Numbered from the stretch's first letter, positions 32,407-44,485 are shown. The stretch is DNA of 64,000 nucleotides from Smallanthus sonchifolius (GCA_023525975.1 CM042018.1:73787001-73851000), one strand, 5' to 3'. Made by a program: numbers and translations. The notes: generated by a model from the letters alone, not told the origin.

Positions 32407-34014
32407 TTAAAATTCATATTTTTCAACATGAACTTTCTGTTCAGCCAGTTCAGCTCTGGTAGCTTTAAGTTTTACTAATAGATCATCAATCTGAGTTTCA
32501 AGATTGGTTTGTTCATGTTTTAATGAAGAAATCTCTTTCTTAAGGCAATTAATCTTTTCTTTGTAAGTATTTTCGACCTTTTTGAATTCAGACTTTATTT
32601 GATGAAACTCTTCATTTTGATCTATCAGATTTTGGTTATGCTTTCTATAACCTAAAACTTTTTCAATGCAAGCTTGAGAGCAAAGATGTTCAAATACCTG
32701 AGGTGGTATCTCTGCATTGTCTACCATAAGTGCTTGGTTGGAGGCAGGAACATCTTCATATTGAAAACTCCAGTCAAAGTCTGTAGTTCCAACATTTGCA
32801 CCGGCTGCAGTTTGTGCTGGAGGAGTTCCTTGCTGCTGCTGCCTGGGCTGACCTTGGTAAGCTTGTCTTTGATGGCTGGCACCCTGATTGGCTTTAGGTG
32901 CCTTGCACTCCCTAGCAAAGTGACCCATTTGGTTACAGTTGTAACATCGGATCTTGCTTTTATCAAGCCCAACTCTGGTGTTTGAGTTGTTGCCTGGAAC
33001 TGATCTCCCGGTTCTAGAATAAAACCTTTTTGCTCTGAGGGAGAGCATGGCATATGAGTGCTGAATAGCCATTTCTTCAAGATCATCTGGATGAAAGCAT
33101 TCCAGATCCTCCTTTATGAAGTGCATGCTGCTTGAGTTGTCAGAGACAAAAGCAGTAGAGGTTGGCTGTTGAGGAGGTGCCTCAAGAAGAAATGGTGATG
33201 AGTTGGATTGTGAAGCAGTTGGTGTTTGAGGATGAGTAACAATGGGAGGATAGTAGTTGCTTGCACTAGGACCGGAATGATCAGAGTGAAGCGCTGAGGT
33301 GGTGGTGGAGGAAGTGGTAGCTGATTGATAACTGGAGCTCCTTTCTTTAGCTTGAATCATTTCTAATTCATAGGTTTTGAGCATGCCAAAGAGCTCAGTC
33401 ATCTGAAGAGTCTTCAGATTCTCTGTTCTTCTGATGGACACTGTATATAATGTCCAACAACTAGGAAGAGATCTTATGAACTTCTTGAGAATGTCTTCAT
33501 TCTCCAGCTTTACCTTGGAGCACTGCAGTTCTCCAACCAGGTACGTGTACCTGTTATATAAAACTGTTAGTGACTCACCTTCCTTCCAGACGAAGTTTTC
33601 ATACTGTTGCTTGAGAATGTCACGTCTGTTCTCCTTGACCTCCTTAGATCCAGCAAACATCTTTTCCAAGGCTTCCCATAACTCCTTTGCAGTTTTGTAA
33701 ACCCTGAAGTTGTGAAAAACTTCATTTGGAAGGCACATTTGGATAGCTCCTAATGCCTTGAAGTCCACCTCCATTTTCTTGATGTCTTCTTCAGAATACT
33801 TGGAGGGTTCCTTCGGAACTAGTGGTCCTCCGGAGTCAGCAGAGGCCACCATGGGAACATAAGGTCCATCCCTTATGGATTTCCACATTCCGTATTCTTG
33901 GTAGCAGAAGAAGCTTTCCATACGGTTCTTCCACATATCATAGTCCTCCCCAGACACCAACCTCGGTGGTCGGTTGATACTGCCGATGTCTTCAGATCCA
34001 TTACTTTGTGCCAT
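32407..34014 (-). CDS. Element E Gag (535 codons)
   Basis: Opens with ATG at 34014, about 90 bp from the primer-binding site. It has the copia gag pattern: RPPRLVSGEDYDMWKNRMES near the start (about residues 16-35), then AKELWEALEKMF, LKQQYENFVWKEGESL, FIRSLPSCW. A Ser/Thr/Pro-rich region follows (about 225-300). A zinc knuckle CYNCNQMGHFAREC lies at about 360-373. A coiled coil closes the frame (about 460-530: HQIKSEFKKVENTYKEKINC ... LETQIDDLLVKLKA). It would form the particle and bind RNA. A frameshift at 32407 separates it from a further zinc-knuckle region. The long Gag with extra C-terminal coiled coil is as expected for a Sirevirus. Confidence 0.9.
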   Translation of the reverse strand: MAQSNGSEDIGSINRPPRLVSGEDYDMWKNRMESFFCYQEYGMWKSIRDGPYVPMVASADSGGPLVPKEPSKYSEEDIKKMEVDFKALGAIQMCLPNEVFHNFRVYKTAKELWEALEKMFAGSKEVKENRRDILKQQYENFVWKEGESLTVLYNRYTYLVGELQCSKVKLENEDILKKFIRSLPSCWTLYTVSIRRTENLKTLQMTELFGMLKTYELEMIQAKERSSSYQSATTSSTTTSALHSDHSGPSASNYYPPIVTHPQTPTASQSNSSPFLLEAPPQQPTSTAFVSDNSSSMHFIKEDLECFHPDDLEEMAIQHSYAMLSLRAKRFYSRTGRSVPGNNSNTRVGLDKSKIRCYNCNQMGHFARECKAPKANQGASHQRQAYQGQPRQQQQGTPPAQTAAGANVGTTDFDWSFQYEDVPASNQALMVDNAEIPPQVFEHLCSQACIEKVLGYRKHNQNLIDQNEEFHQIKSEFKKVENTYKEKINCLKKEISSLKHEQTNLETQIDDLLVKLKATRAELAEQKVHVEKYEF

Positions 34015-34104
34015 TTTGTTTTGTGTGACTTGATCAAGAATAGAGTTTTGAATAGAATCAGAAAGTGATTAAACAAATGTTAGTTTGTTTAATCTTGAGC
34101 CAAA

Positions 34105-34116
34105 GCTCTGATACCA
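34105..34116 (-). other. Primer-binding site of element E
   Basis: The minus strand reads TGGTATCAGAGC two bases inside the LTR end. It is complementary to the 3' end of plant initiator Met tRNA. Confidence 0.9.
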
Positions 34117-34118
34117 CT

Positions 34119-34856
34119 TGTAGGATCGTAAGATTACAAGGTGATTCTATTCTAGTTGATATTGGTGGAAACAATAGCAACCAACAAAGTAAACAAGTAA
34201 ACAGCAAGAATACTGATAAATGCACTGTTGTATTAGACTTCTGAGATTACAAGACTACAAGTAAAACTCTCTCAAGACAGTATCAAAAAGCACTGTGAAG
34301 GCACGCTGTGTTTGAAGTGTTTACAAGATATATATAGTAACTTAGAATCAAGACTGACACTTGATTCTAAGGATCAGATCTAACACAAGCCGTTGATCTT
34401 GTTTATTAATCTAAATTACACGTAAAGGCTAATCTAGTTAACTTTACTGAAACGTCTTCTTAGGCATCATTGTTTGTATGCTTGGAGAAGAGCGTCATTG
34501 TCCTTTATTGGTTACACCAGTGAGGTTCCTTCTGCTTGGAGTGTGGCAGTTGCTTTTGCAGAAAGGTGTCAGAGGCGCTTCGCATGGATAATCAGCTGCA
34601 ACGTTTGGTCTTCAGAGAATAAAGCTATCAGCAGCAGAGATGAGGACCAGCAGCAAGATTGATCTATCCGCAGCTGTTGAGGATATGCCTATCAGCAGCA
34701 ACGCGTGTTGAATGCTGCTGATAAGCCTATCCGCAGCTACTTTGGTCTTCAGCAGCAGACAAAGTATCAGCAGCTGTTTTGGTCAGCAGTTGTCTTGTGT
34801 TGTCCGCAGCAGTTGTACTTAGAACAATTTTGTAGCAATCAGTCTTTGGTTCTACA
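34119..34856 (-). repeat. 5' LTR of element E
   Basis: 738 bp, same ends as the 11854 copy. It differs at about 16 positions by eye, mostly transitions. The palindrome cluster is at 34620-34840 and the TATA box at about 34328-34340. Confidence 0.92.
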
Positions 34857-35753
34857 TTGTTGTTGAACTGGAACTTGTTCTACTTGAGCTTGAACTTGTT
34901 GTTGAATTGGAACTTGATTTTGTACTTGTCCTTGTACTAACTCCTCAGGATGAAACCAATTATCATTTGGTGGTGCAACATAATCAGGATTGATTAAGTG
35001 ACCAAACAAAGGAGTTGGAACAGGAATTAGAGCAGCATTTTGTTGTTTCACCTTAGTACAATCTGTAAAGATTCTTTTTGACATAGGAATCAAAGTCAAA
35101 CGGATTGGATGCTGAGGTAAATCCGGAATTAAATGGTTCAAAATTATTTGCACGAACCTAGGATACATAAGGAACCCTTGACCTTCAAGAGGATTGATTT
35201 GCATGACCAACTCACGGTAGATATATAAAGCAAAGTTAAATCGTTTGTTGAGGGTCAATGCAACTATTGCAGCTTGTAATGCACTCTTCAAACCATCAGT
35301 ACCAGCCTTTCTTGGACACAGACATTGTATGATAACGTTCATAAAATACCTCCATTCGCCAACTAAACCTCCTTTTCTTGCTTGAGTATCATTATGTCTT
35401 CCTCTGTAACCCATCCTCTGAAAACACCCCATAATCAGTGTTCCAGGATAAGACATAGGATCATCAACAGCACCTCTTAATGCCAAAGCAGCACGAATAG
35501 TTTCCGCTGAAATAGCTACCTCCGTATTATTCACTGTAGCACGAAGTACGTGAGGTTCAACATATGTATCTTGATGTATAGTATCACAGAATTATTGAAT
35601 ATAGGGTAAACTGATGTACGGATTAGTAGATAAGGCCACATGCAATCGTGAACGATTCAGAAAGTTGATAATTCCTTGAAAATTAACAGCTTCGGACATA
35701 TTCGGATCTAATAACGCCACTTGATTATGTTTGTACGCAACACGACGAGCCAT
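34857..35753 (-). pseudogene. Element D accessory ORF, conserved N-terminal domain
   Basis: ATG at 35753 (MARRVAYKHNQVALLDPNMS). The domain runs INFLNRSRLHVALSTNPYIS, an in-frame stop at 35592, then EVAISAETIRAALALRG, MSYPGTLIMGCFQRMGY, WRYFMNVIIQCLCPRKAG, NKRFNFALYIYRELV, GFLMYPRFVQIILN. It lines up with residues 36-212 of the E accessory protein despite low identity. A Gln/Val/Pro-rich tail (VQNQVPIQQQVQAQVEQVPV) leads to the E insertion at 34856. Across E, the frame resumes at 11853. Function unknown; no signal peptide or membrane segment. Confidence 0.7.
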
Positions 35754-38016
35754 CTGTAAATGTAAAGGACAAAAACACACATTAGTAATCAAAACAAACA
35801 AATTTTTTTTTTAAATTTCAACAAAAAAAAAAATCACAAGTCCAAAACACTACTGAGCCCTTAGGCGAACTTAATAAGTTCGCTTAGTGTTGCAAGAAGC
35901 GAACATAATAAGTTCGCCTAAATAAGTTCGCTTGAACAAGTTCGCCTGAACAAGTTCGCCTGAACAAGTTCGCCTGAACCAGTTTGTCGATACAACTTCT
36001 ACAGCAGAATCTCATACATGTCTAAATCATCAATAAAAGCTTAATTCAAACAAAACAATAGCATCGATTAACAATCACGACACAAGTTTAAGCATCAATT
36101 TCAAGATTTAATCCAGAAAATCTAGGTCGTCTCAGAAAACGTAAAAAATTTTAAAAAACCGACGAACATAGGGTAAAAAGGACAAATTCTCAACGATTTA
36201 ACGGATAAAATTTTTTGAAATTACGTTAGAAATACTTGCAATCAAAAACCTATCCAGAAACAAACACCAAAATTTCAAATCAGAAACCCTAGATCAGAAA
36301 ATCACAAGTTCGCAAAAAAAACTCCTTACATTTGCTCGATATGTTTTCTCTCATAGTGAACAAGATAAAATGAATAAGTTCTTCTGAACAAAATATTAAA
36401 TCACAATTAAGTTCGCTTCATTAGTCGAACTTGTTAAGTTCGCTTAACAAGCCTCAGGCGAACATAGTAAGTTCGCTTAATCAGAACCAGGCGAACATAT
36501 TAAGTTCGCTCCAAACCTTTTCCTTTGAACAAAATTCTTCACTTTCAACACGACACATTCTTGTGAACTTCCATCTATAGCATGTATCCGGTCCAATCCC
36601 GAATCATTTTAATTAAAAATAAAATTCTCATGGAAGATAGAAACAAAATATTTTGGATTTTATCTGTACAAACGGAATCATATATTTTTTGTTTTTATCT
36701 GAGCAAACTGAAACACATATTTTTCGATTTTATATGAGCAAACTAAAATACATATTTTTGGATGAACATCATGAGCAAAAAGATTATATCAGTATATGAG
36801 CAATTCATCACACAGTCTATTATCAACTATGGGAAACCTATGATATGAAACAATCAAACTCATTCTTATGTAACTCAAATCTTTTTCCATTTTATGTAAC
36901 TTTTGCAATCAATTTGAATAATACTTGAAATGATACACGATAAACTTCAAAGTAAACAAGATCAGGTTATGAAATGATCAATTTTTCAATCCGAATTTGC
37001 AATACAAAGCATGAATTTTTAAATTGTCAATATTATATAATTTGAAACTATAAGCATTTTTCTTCCAAATTCATGTGAGTTAGTACCATTTAGATGAAAA
37101 ACATCGTGTACCCCACATATATGCCAATAGAAATTAAATTTGCACTATCTTCAAGACATACACAGTTTATTGCAAGATTAGATCAATCTCCAAGATGAAA
37201 TTATCTCTATTAGCACAAGTATAGAATAGCAGATCCCAAAGGATATAAGAATCAGAATGATTCAGAATCGAAAGATTCTAATGAATTGGCTTTGTAATGA
37301 GAATCAATATACTCAGGTAGGAGGATCCATCTATTATCTGGATAAATTTCAATGAATTCAGAATAGATGATGTATCTAACTGATTCAAGGGTGAATATAT
37401 GTTCTAACAGATGTTGTCAGAAACATATCTTAGTTCAGCAATACATTGCATGTTTTTCGGGGCATGGGCAGTGAAGTGAACTGAAAGAGATTGTGCTAAA
37501 GACATAATTCAATATTGGTCTAATGAAATTCTTAAAACCATATATTCTATATCTGATAATGATATTTTACAGTCGCACCCAGGCATATACTGGATTACAA
37601 TCACAGATGTAATCATATCATATTTAATTTTCACACTACTATTGGTTCAAAAACGCTTCTAGTCTATTAACAATTTAAGTTTCAAACTCATATTCAAATT
37701 AAAACATATTGTTAGGATTAGAGCATTCAAAACACTATCATTTCTCATTTATGCAGACATTGAAATTTAGATCAAATCAAATTACTTTAAACTATCATAT
37801 ATCAAAGGTCTACTAAGGTCATGTGTAATGAACTATTCACTGATGTAATATCATTTCTTCTATAACTTCAAATGATGTCAATTTTATATTTTTCATTTTG
37901 TTTTGAATTTTTATAAATAACAATTTTTTTGACTGAAATTTAAAATGCAGAAATGTAATAAAGCAATAAAAGAAATTTAAAACAAAATCTCCCATGAAAA
38001 TTGTTTTAAAAAACTT
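35754..38016 (-). other. Element D spacer between pol and the accessory ORF
   Basis: AT-rich, without a credible ORF. Two clusters of the D palindrome GCGAACTT-ANNN-AAGTTCGC, many reduced to one arm (AAGTTCGCCT or AGGCGAAC), lie at 35862-35985 and 36410-36515. 36520-37980 holds nothing I recognise. Element E has its own motif clustered in the equivalent spacer. Confidence 0.65.
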
Positions 38017-39534
38017 TTATTCGGGACTGATCATACCGATCATTTTGATCAGAAATTCAAACCTGGTACGATCAAATGCCTTGGTAAAAAGACAAGCAAA
38101 ATTATCATCTGTATGTACCTTTACCAGCTCAATCAACTTCTTATCTGCACAATCACGAATAAAATGATATCTAATTTCAATGTGCTTTGTTTTACTATGC
38201 TTAACATGATTATTTGTGATAGACATTGTAGCATTATTATCAATAAACATGGGGGTTCCTATAAAATTCAAACCGTAGTCTCTTAATTGCTGTTGGATCC
38301 ACAAGATCTGTAAACAACAACTTGCAGCAGCAATGTATTCTGCTTCACATGTTGAAATTGAGACCGTAGTTTACTTTTTGCATTGCCAGGAAACTATACG
38401 ATTACCCAAGAACTGGCAACCACCTGTAGTAGATTTCCTATCCAAACAACAACCACCAAAATCAGAATAAGTGTATGCATTGAATTCAAAGTTAGAACTA
38501 TTAGGAAACCATAGTCCCAATCTTTGTTTTCCTTTTAGATAACGGAAGATTCTCTTTACTGCAATCAAATAAGACTCTTTTGGTTTTGCTTGGAACCTGG
38601 AACAAATACACACAGCGAACATTATGTCTGGCCTTGAAGCGGTTAAGTACATGAGAGATCCAATCATTTCATGGTAGAGTCGACAATCAACTTCTTTTCC
38701 ATCCGGGTCAGAATTCAATTTATGATTGACTGGAATCGGAGTATCATATGGGGTATAGTCCTCCATCTTGAACCGGCTCAAGATGTCCTTTACATACTTG
38801 GACTGATGAATAAAGAAACCATCTTCCTTCTGATTATGTTGAAGACCTAGGAAAATTGATAACTCTCCCATAGTTAACATCTCAAACTTCGATTTCATAA
38901 TACTCTCAAACTCTTTGCACAACCCTTCATTTGTAGAGCCAAAAATAATATCATCTACATATATCTGTACCAGTAGATATTCTCCCCTTGCTTTCTTAAT
39001 GAATAAAGTCGAGTCAATATGTCCACGAACACAATCATTCTCTATAAGATGTGTAGACAACGTTTCATACCATGCTCGAGGAGCTTGATGAAGACCATAG
39101 AGAGCTTTATCAATCTTGAAAACTTTAGATGGATTAATTGGATCTTCAAACCCCCGCGGCTGACACACATAAACTTCCTCCTTGACTTTACCATATAAGA
39201 AAGCACTTTTTACATCTAATTGAAATACCTTAAACCCTTTGAATGAAGCAAAAGCAAGAAACAACCTTATAGCTTCAAGCCTAGCAACAGGAGCATAAAC
39301 CTCGGTGTAATTAATTCCCTCTTGTTGATTGAAACCTTGTACAACTAATCTTTCCTTATTTCGCACCACAACACCTCGATCGTCTTTCTTGCATTTAAAC
39401 ACCCACTTCGTACCAATTGGATACACACCCTTTGGAAGATCTACAAGATTCCAAACTTTAAGTTTGTCAAACTGAGCAAGTTCTTCCTGCATGGCCTCTA
39501 TCCAATTATTATCACTTAAACGCCATTTTGACAT
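38017..39534 (-). pseudogene. Element D pol, reverse transcriptase and RNase H
   Basis: RT begins NNWIEAMQEELAQFDKLKVW and carries GVYPIGTKWVFK, QLDVKSAFLYGKVKEEVYV, YGLHQAPRAWYETL and an intact IYVDDIIFGST. RNase H reads YTYSDFGGCCLDRKSTTGG, where the first catalytic Asp position appears to be Tyr (copia elements usually have YTDSD). Then a TAA at 38371, CEAEYIAAASCC, and TKHIEIRYHFIRD to the end at 38017. It overlaps the integrase frame at 39512-39534, which reflects a frameshift rather than gene overlap. Confidence 0.9.
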
Positions 39535-40867
39535 TCTTTAGTTCGACCTGAGAAATAAAACAGGAATGTGAGCAAACATCAAAAACACCAGTATCTTTAA
39601 AACCTATATACAAGCAAGTGTTGTCAAGAGTAGAACGCGTTTGCACTCCATCACGCAAATCCCCAATGATATTTGAAATCGGATGAGCTTTGAGTTCCTT
39701 GAATGATGCAACCTTAGGAACCGACAACCCATCAACTTGAGTTGTATCAGATTGAAAAGACAGATCTTGATTAACTGGTATCTCCGAGTCCAGATTTGTA
39801 GGAATCTCCTCCTGATCCTGTGACAAATTAGAAGGTTCATCAACTATCAAAGAATCAACCAAAGAATCTTGGAAAATAGCATTTCCATCTTCATTATCAG
39901 ACTCTTGTGTGCCCGAACAAGAAGCAGCATTAGAATCTGGAATAGATGTAGAAGGAACAGATGATTGTGGAACCGCAGTTGGTAGAAAACCACAATTCTG
40001 TGCATCCTGACATGAATCATATAATACAACAGCTTCCTCAGGAGAAATATCAGAAGGTAAATGAAAAGACTTGAATAAATTCTCATAATCAAAAGCCCAG
40101 TCTGGTCCAATCACCATTTGAGGTAAAGACCGATTAGAACAGTCAATATGAAACCATTCTTCAACCTGGCGAGTCTCTTTGTTATAAACCCTCTTGGTAG
40201 TAGAATTAGCAACATACCCCAGAAAGATCCCTTCAATCGCCTTAGCACTGAACTTAGTTGGGAGATCGCGAACTTTCAAAAGGGTGCATGGATTACCAAA
40301 AGGTAGTAAATATTTCAGATTCGGCTTACGATTATTAAGCAACTCATAGCATGTCTTATTGTGTCGCTTAACGGTCAAGACTCTGTTCAAAACATGACAC
40401 GCAGTATTCACAACCTCAGCCCAAAAAGTTACTGGAAGCTTAGAATCAGCAAGCATCGTACGTGCCGTTTCAACCAAAGTCCTGTTCTTTCGTTCAGCAA
40501 CTCCATTTTGTTGAGGTACATATAGCGCACTGAATTCATGATGAATTCCCTTTTGAAGATAGAATAAACTCATCTTACTATTCTTAAACTCACTGCCATT
40601 GTCACTCCTAATTCTTCTGACTTTCTGTTTGAACAAATTCTCTAAACCCAGGATTAAGAATTGTACCAACTCTGTGGTTTCGGCTTTAGAAGCAAGGAAC
40701 TTAACCCATGAAAATCTAGAGAAATCATTTGTTACTACCAGACAGTAAGATTTACCGCCAATGCTCCTGATACTAATCGGTCCGAACAAATCCATATGCA
40801 GTAGCTCCAAAGGAGTTACAATAGAATTTTTTGTCTTCACTTCTTGTGTTGTTTCCCCTTCTTGCAA
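39512..40867 (-). pseudogene. Element D pol, integrase
   Basis: A 451-codon open frame entered by a frameshift near 40850. The catalytic triad is present: LHMDLFGPISI (D), RSDNGSEFKN (D), PQQNGVAERKNRTLVETART (E). The C-terminal half (about residues 230-430) is a Ser/Asp/Pro-rich linker toward RT. It would insert the DNA copy into the genome, giving the 5-bp duplication. Confidence 0.88.
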
Positions 40868-41425
40868 GGAATACAGTCATCAGGAACTGAAATTTTCATT
40901 TTCGGAACACCAAAAACCAGATCATTCTTCACAAGATAATTCATTTTCCGATAATTGATGTGAGCAAGTTTCCTATGCCACAAAATAGAATCCGACTCAG
41001 ACGCCTTGGAGAGTAGACATGTAGGAATTGAATCCGTAGTAGTAGCAACACTCATGTCTAGGACATATGTGTCATTTCTCCTCGGAGCCTTCATTACAAT
41101 CCATTCGTCAGGAATCACAAACCCCGATTTCAAGATATAACCCTCAGAATCATTAAATGAAATGAAAATTTCTTGTCACACACTTGAGATACACTCAAAA
41201 GATTATGTTCAAGTTGCTCCACATAGTTCACTTTCTAAAATTTGACTTTTTCATTCTTTAAAGTACCTTGACCAGTTATGTACCCGCCTTTATTTCCAGC
41301 AAAAGCGACAAAACCACCATCAATATTAATCACATCTTCCAACAAACGAATATTCCCTGTCATATGTCGAGAACAACCACTATCAACATACCACGTATTG
41401 TTGATAGTCCTCCTTGGTTGTCCCT
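40837..41425 (-). pseudogene. Element D pol, protease and pre-integrase zinc finger
   Basis: Just after TTTATGTAG|GGACAACC the minus strand reads GQPRRTINNTWYVDSGCSRHM, the protease active site, then GGYITGQGTL. An in-frame stop at about 41237 and a frameshift near 41165 precede the zinc finger LWHRKLAHINYRKMNYLV ... CIPCKKGKQHKK. The codon before GGA is a stop in the same frame, so simple readthrough or frameshifting from gag cannot produce this protein. Confidence 0.85.
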
Positions 41426-41441
41426 ACATAAACAAAGAAAA

Positions 41442-42107
41442 TCAGTTAGAAATTGGAACCCAAGCCATTGTGGTCTTGGGTCGTCCAGATGGATCAAAAT
41501 AAACAACTTTAAGCAATTCACAATCAACATTGTCATCAACCTTTGGAACATAAGATGTACAATTAGACCTCAAAGAAGACATTGTATGATTAATTGGAAA
41601 AGCATTATTAGATTTATGATTATCAGATTCATGTATTTCCAAAAATTTCTTTAGTTTTCTGTTACGTCTTCGTCGTTGTGATCTAGAAAGTTTGACCTCA
41701 GGTTGAGACTCTTTTGGAATTCCAACATGTGGAATCTCAAACTTCTTTTGAAAAACAACTGTTTTAGAAATACGCTTATCATGTTGCTTATATCGTGAAG
41801 ATTTATCAAATGGTTGACCAGACATATTCTTTACACCACTAGAAGTAGGCTTTTCCCCATTTTGTCTTTTCAGAATCGTCACCACTCGTTTTTGTGAGGG
41901 ATCACTCTTTAATTTGCCTTGATTCTTATAAGGATAGTGAATCAGAATATGACCAGCCTCATTACAATGAAAACAAACTCTTCTATCTTGATGATTTCTG
42001 ATATAAGGAGTTTTTCTTGAATTTGATAACCCGTCTGATGAACAAGCTTCAGAAGACTTTTCTAAATAGTTGACTGGCTTCTTTGGAACCAAAACTTGTT
42101 TAGTCAC
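41442..42107 (-). pseudogene. Element D gag, C-terminal part
   Basis: Frameshifted relative to the upstream gag. A second knuckle is damaged (CFHCNEAGHILIHY: final Cys is Tyr). A strongly basic block (KLSRSQRRRRNRKLKKF) follows and the frame ends YFDPSGRPKTTMAWVPISN-stop at 41442. Element E ends its gag comparably (VPPTN-stop), so this stop is probably the original end of gag. Confidence 0.75.
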
Positions 42108-44485
42108 TGTTGATGAATTCTTCTTCTAGCAGCAACAAAACCACTTGATTGTAACATTTTGGATTGTTTAGGTTGATCAACTTTCACCTCATCCGGTTTT
42201 GTTAAAATGCATCTATCACGAGTAACATTTTTCATTACCTTTGGTTCATCAATTTGCACTTCCTTTGGAATGCCTTCAACCTTTTCATCATCAAAAACTT
42301 CATCCTCAGAATCAGAATCATAGATCATATCTTCACCAAATACTGGATTTACCTTCAACACTGTCTTTGGATCAATTTCCTCTTGATGAATAACTTCTGG
42401 TTCAACCCCATAATTTGCATTGAATGGTGGAGGAACAAATCCAATTCCAGTAACCCTCTTAGTAGGATCAGCATTAGCATTAAAGTAATCCACTACCACA
42501 GATGAATTTTCAAAATTTTCCAGCTTTCTATGTAATTTGATCACTTCAGATTCTTTATCAGAAATTTCTTTGTCCTTCTGAGCGACAATTTCATTTCGCT
42601 CCTCAATCTCAGCATAAGCCATATCCAGATGATATGCTTGTTCCTTATATTTCAATCCCAAAGAGTTCAAATCTCTTTTCAAAGACTCAATTCTATCTAT
42701 ACACAATTTATCATTATCTTTCAATTTTTGATTAACTGAATGCATCGATTTCATATCACAAATTAAATTTGTGTTATCATCCATTACTTTTTGCATTTTA
42801 TCTTTTATACTTATGCAATTTGAGCAATAAATGTGACAAACAGAATATTTTACCTTTGAAGGATCTGACGTATCTGCCATGAAGACCTTTGCAATCGGAA
42901 TATTTTCAGAATTAACAACATCAGAAGAATTTTGAGTTAATACAATATCATCTTCAGAGACACCAGATGCAATATCAGATTCAACATTATGTACTTGATC
43001 ATGATCTTCATCAGTACTAGGCAAACTCTCACCATCACTTGAGCTATCATCATCAGTTGACTCTTCAGATTTTGTAGAATGAATTTGACTTACCGAACCA
43101 ACCAAATAATCAAGATGAATACCCCAGTCATAATTTTCATCATTCTGAGCAACCAAAGCAGATGATGCAGATGCATGATTAGAATTTCAAGTGCCAGAGG
43201 AGCCATGTGACTGATTACGATTGTTCTGAAAGTCAATAGGCTTCTTCTGAGAATCAAATTCAACTTTTGGTTTCACACATTCTTTGGCAAAATGACCATA
43301 CTCTTGACAATTATAGCAACGAACATTGGTTTTATCAAATCCCATACGTGAACGACTGTTAGACCCAATATACTTTCTTTCAGTCTTCTTCAAAAAATCC
43401 TTTGCTTGTCGCATCAGCATAGCCATGTTCCATTGAATGTTCATCTCTTCTAGATCAACAGGATCAATCTGTCTGAAATCTTCTTCAATAACCTCTGGAT
43501 CATGAATCTTTCCTCCAATAAAATTTTCATAAGAATCCATAAAGGAAGAAAATATCGCCAAATAATCATCAGCAACTCTTTGATTCATATTATGTGTTCC
43601 AGATGATGAAGAAGTTGTATTTGTAGAGAAACCTGAATGACTTGGAATCCTAAAACAATGATCATGAGAAACATCTTGAGTATCACCATAAAAGAACACA
43701 ACCCCTGCACCAGTTTTGCCAGAAGACTTAGCAAAATACATTGAAGGATCTTGAATATGATCCATATTGGTTTCCTTCTTCTTCATATTTAAATCATGTG
43801 ATTGAATCTTGCCAAGAACCTCTTCAAGAGACATAGTTTTATACTTGACATTCTCTTTTATCAAAACTGTATACACATCAAATTTAGATGATAATGCCTC
43901 CAAAAACTTATTATTTATCTCTTCAGTCTCATAAACCATTGAAGCACTTGACAACTCACTCAGCAAATGATAGAATCTCGTTGCAAGATCATCTAAAGAT
44001 TCATTTTGAAAGTGCTTGAATACTAAGAACTGCTTCTTCAGTAATTCTTTTCGGCTTTTCTTAACATCCAAACTACCTTCACACCGCTTTTGCAACGCTT
44101 CCTTCAATTGTTGAGAAGTCCTGAATTGTTTAAAGTTGTGATCAATTTCTTTAGGAAGAGACATAGAGATACTAGCCATTGCCTTCTTTTCTCTATCAAA
44201 CAATTATTTTTCTTCTGTGGTTAACGCAGATAATGATTTAGGAACATCATCCTTTCCCATCCAAGTATATGTCGGATGCGTATAACCTTCCAAGATTGGA
44301 ATCCATAAAATCGTATCAGTAAAAGACAAGAACTGATCAAACCGATCTTTCTGGTTAGAATAATCTGCAAGACTTAACAATTTGGGCAGTTTCTGAGATG
44401 TACCAATCTCGTTGTCGTAATTTAACATATTAGTCACTTGCACCATATTTGCCATTTTCAGAAAAAATTTCCAAGTGTTGAACAA
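42104..44485 (-). pseudogene. Element D gag, capsid, zinc knuckle and coiled coil
   Basis: One frame with in-frame stops at 44204 (TAA) and 43187 (TGA). The probable start is the ATG at 44455 (MANMVQVTNMLNYDNEIGTS). The gag core includes LKEALQKRCEGSLDVKKSRK, LLKKQFLVFKHFQNESLDDL and FLEALSSKFDVYT. Zinc knuckle CYNCQEYGHFAKEC lies near 43310. After the second stop comes an acidic region, then a long coiled coil (about 42530-42790: IESLKRDLNSLGLKYKEQAY, EIVAQKDKEISDKESEVIKL). Overall layout matches element E's Gag. Confidence 0.85.

Larger units (their letters stand above)
11854..34856 (-). mobile_element. Copia element E (Sirevirus-like), host of nested element F
   Basis: Two 738-bp LTRs (11854-12591, 34119-34856; TGTAGGATCG...GGTTCTACA) are flanked by a perfect TSD TTGTT (11849-11853, 34857-34861). 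The insertion split the CAA-repeat part of element D's accessory ORF. The primer-binding site at the right and purine tract at the left set the minus orientation. Order: gag with three zinc knuckles, protease, integrase, RT, RNase H, spacer containing F, accessory ORF. Without F it is about 12.8 kb. I count about 16 LTR differences by eye. Pol has several frameshifts and stops and an altered RT motif, so it is dead in cis. Confidence 0.92.
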
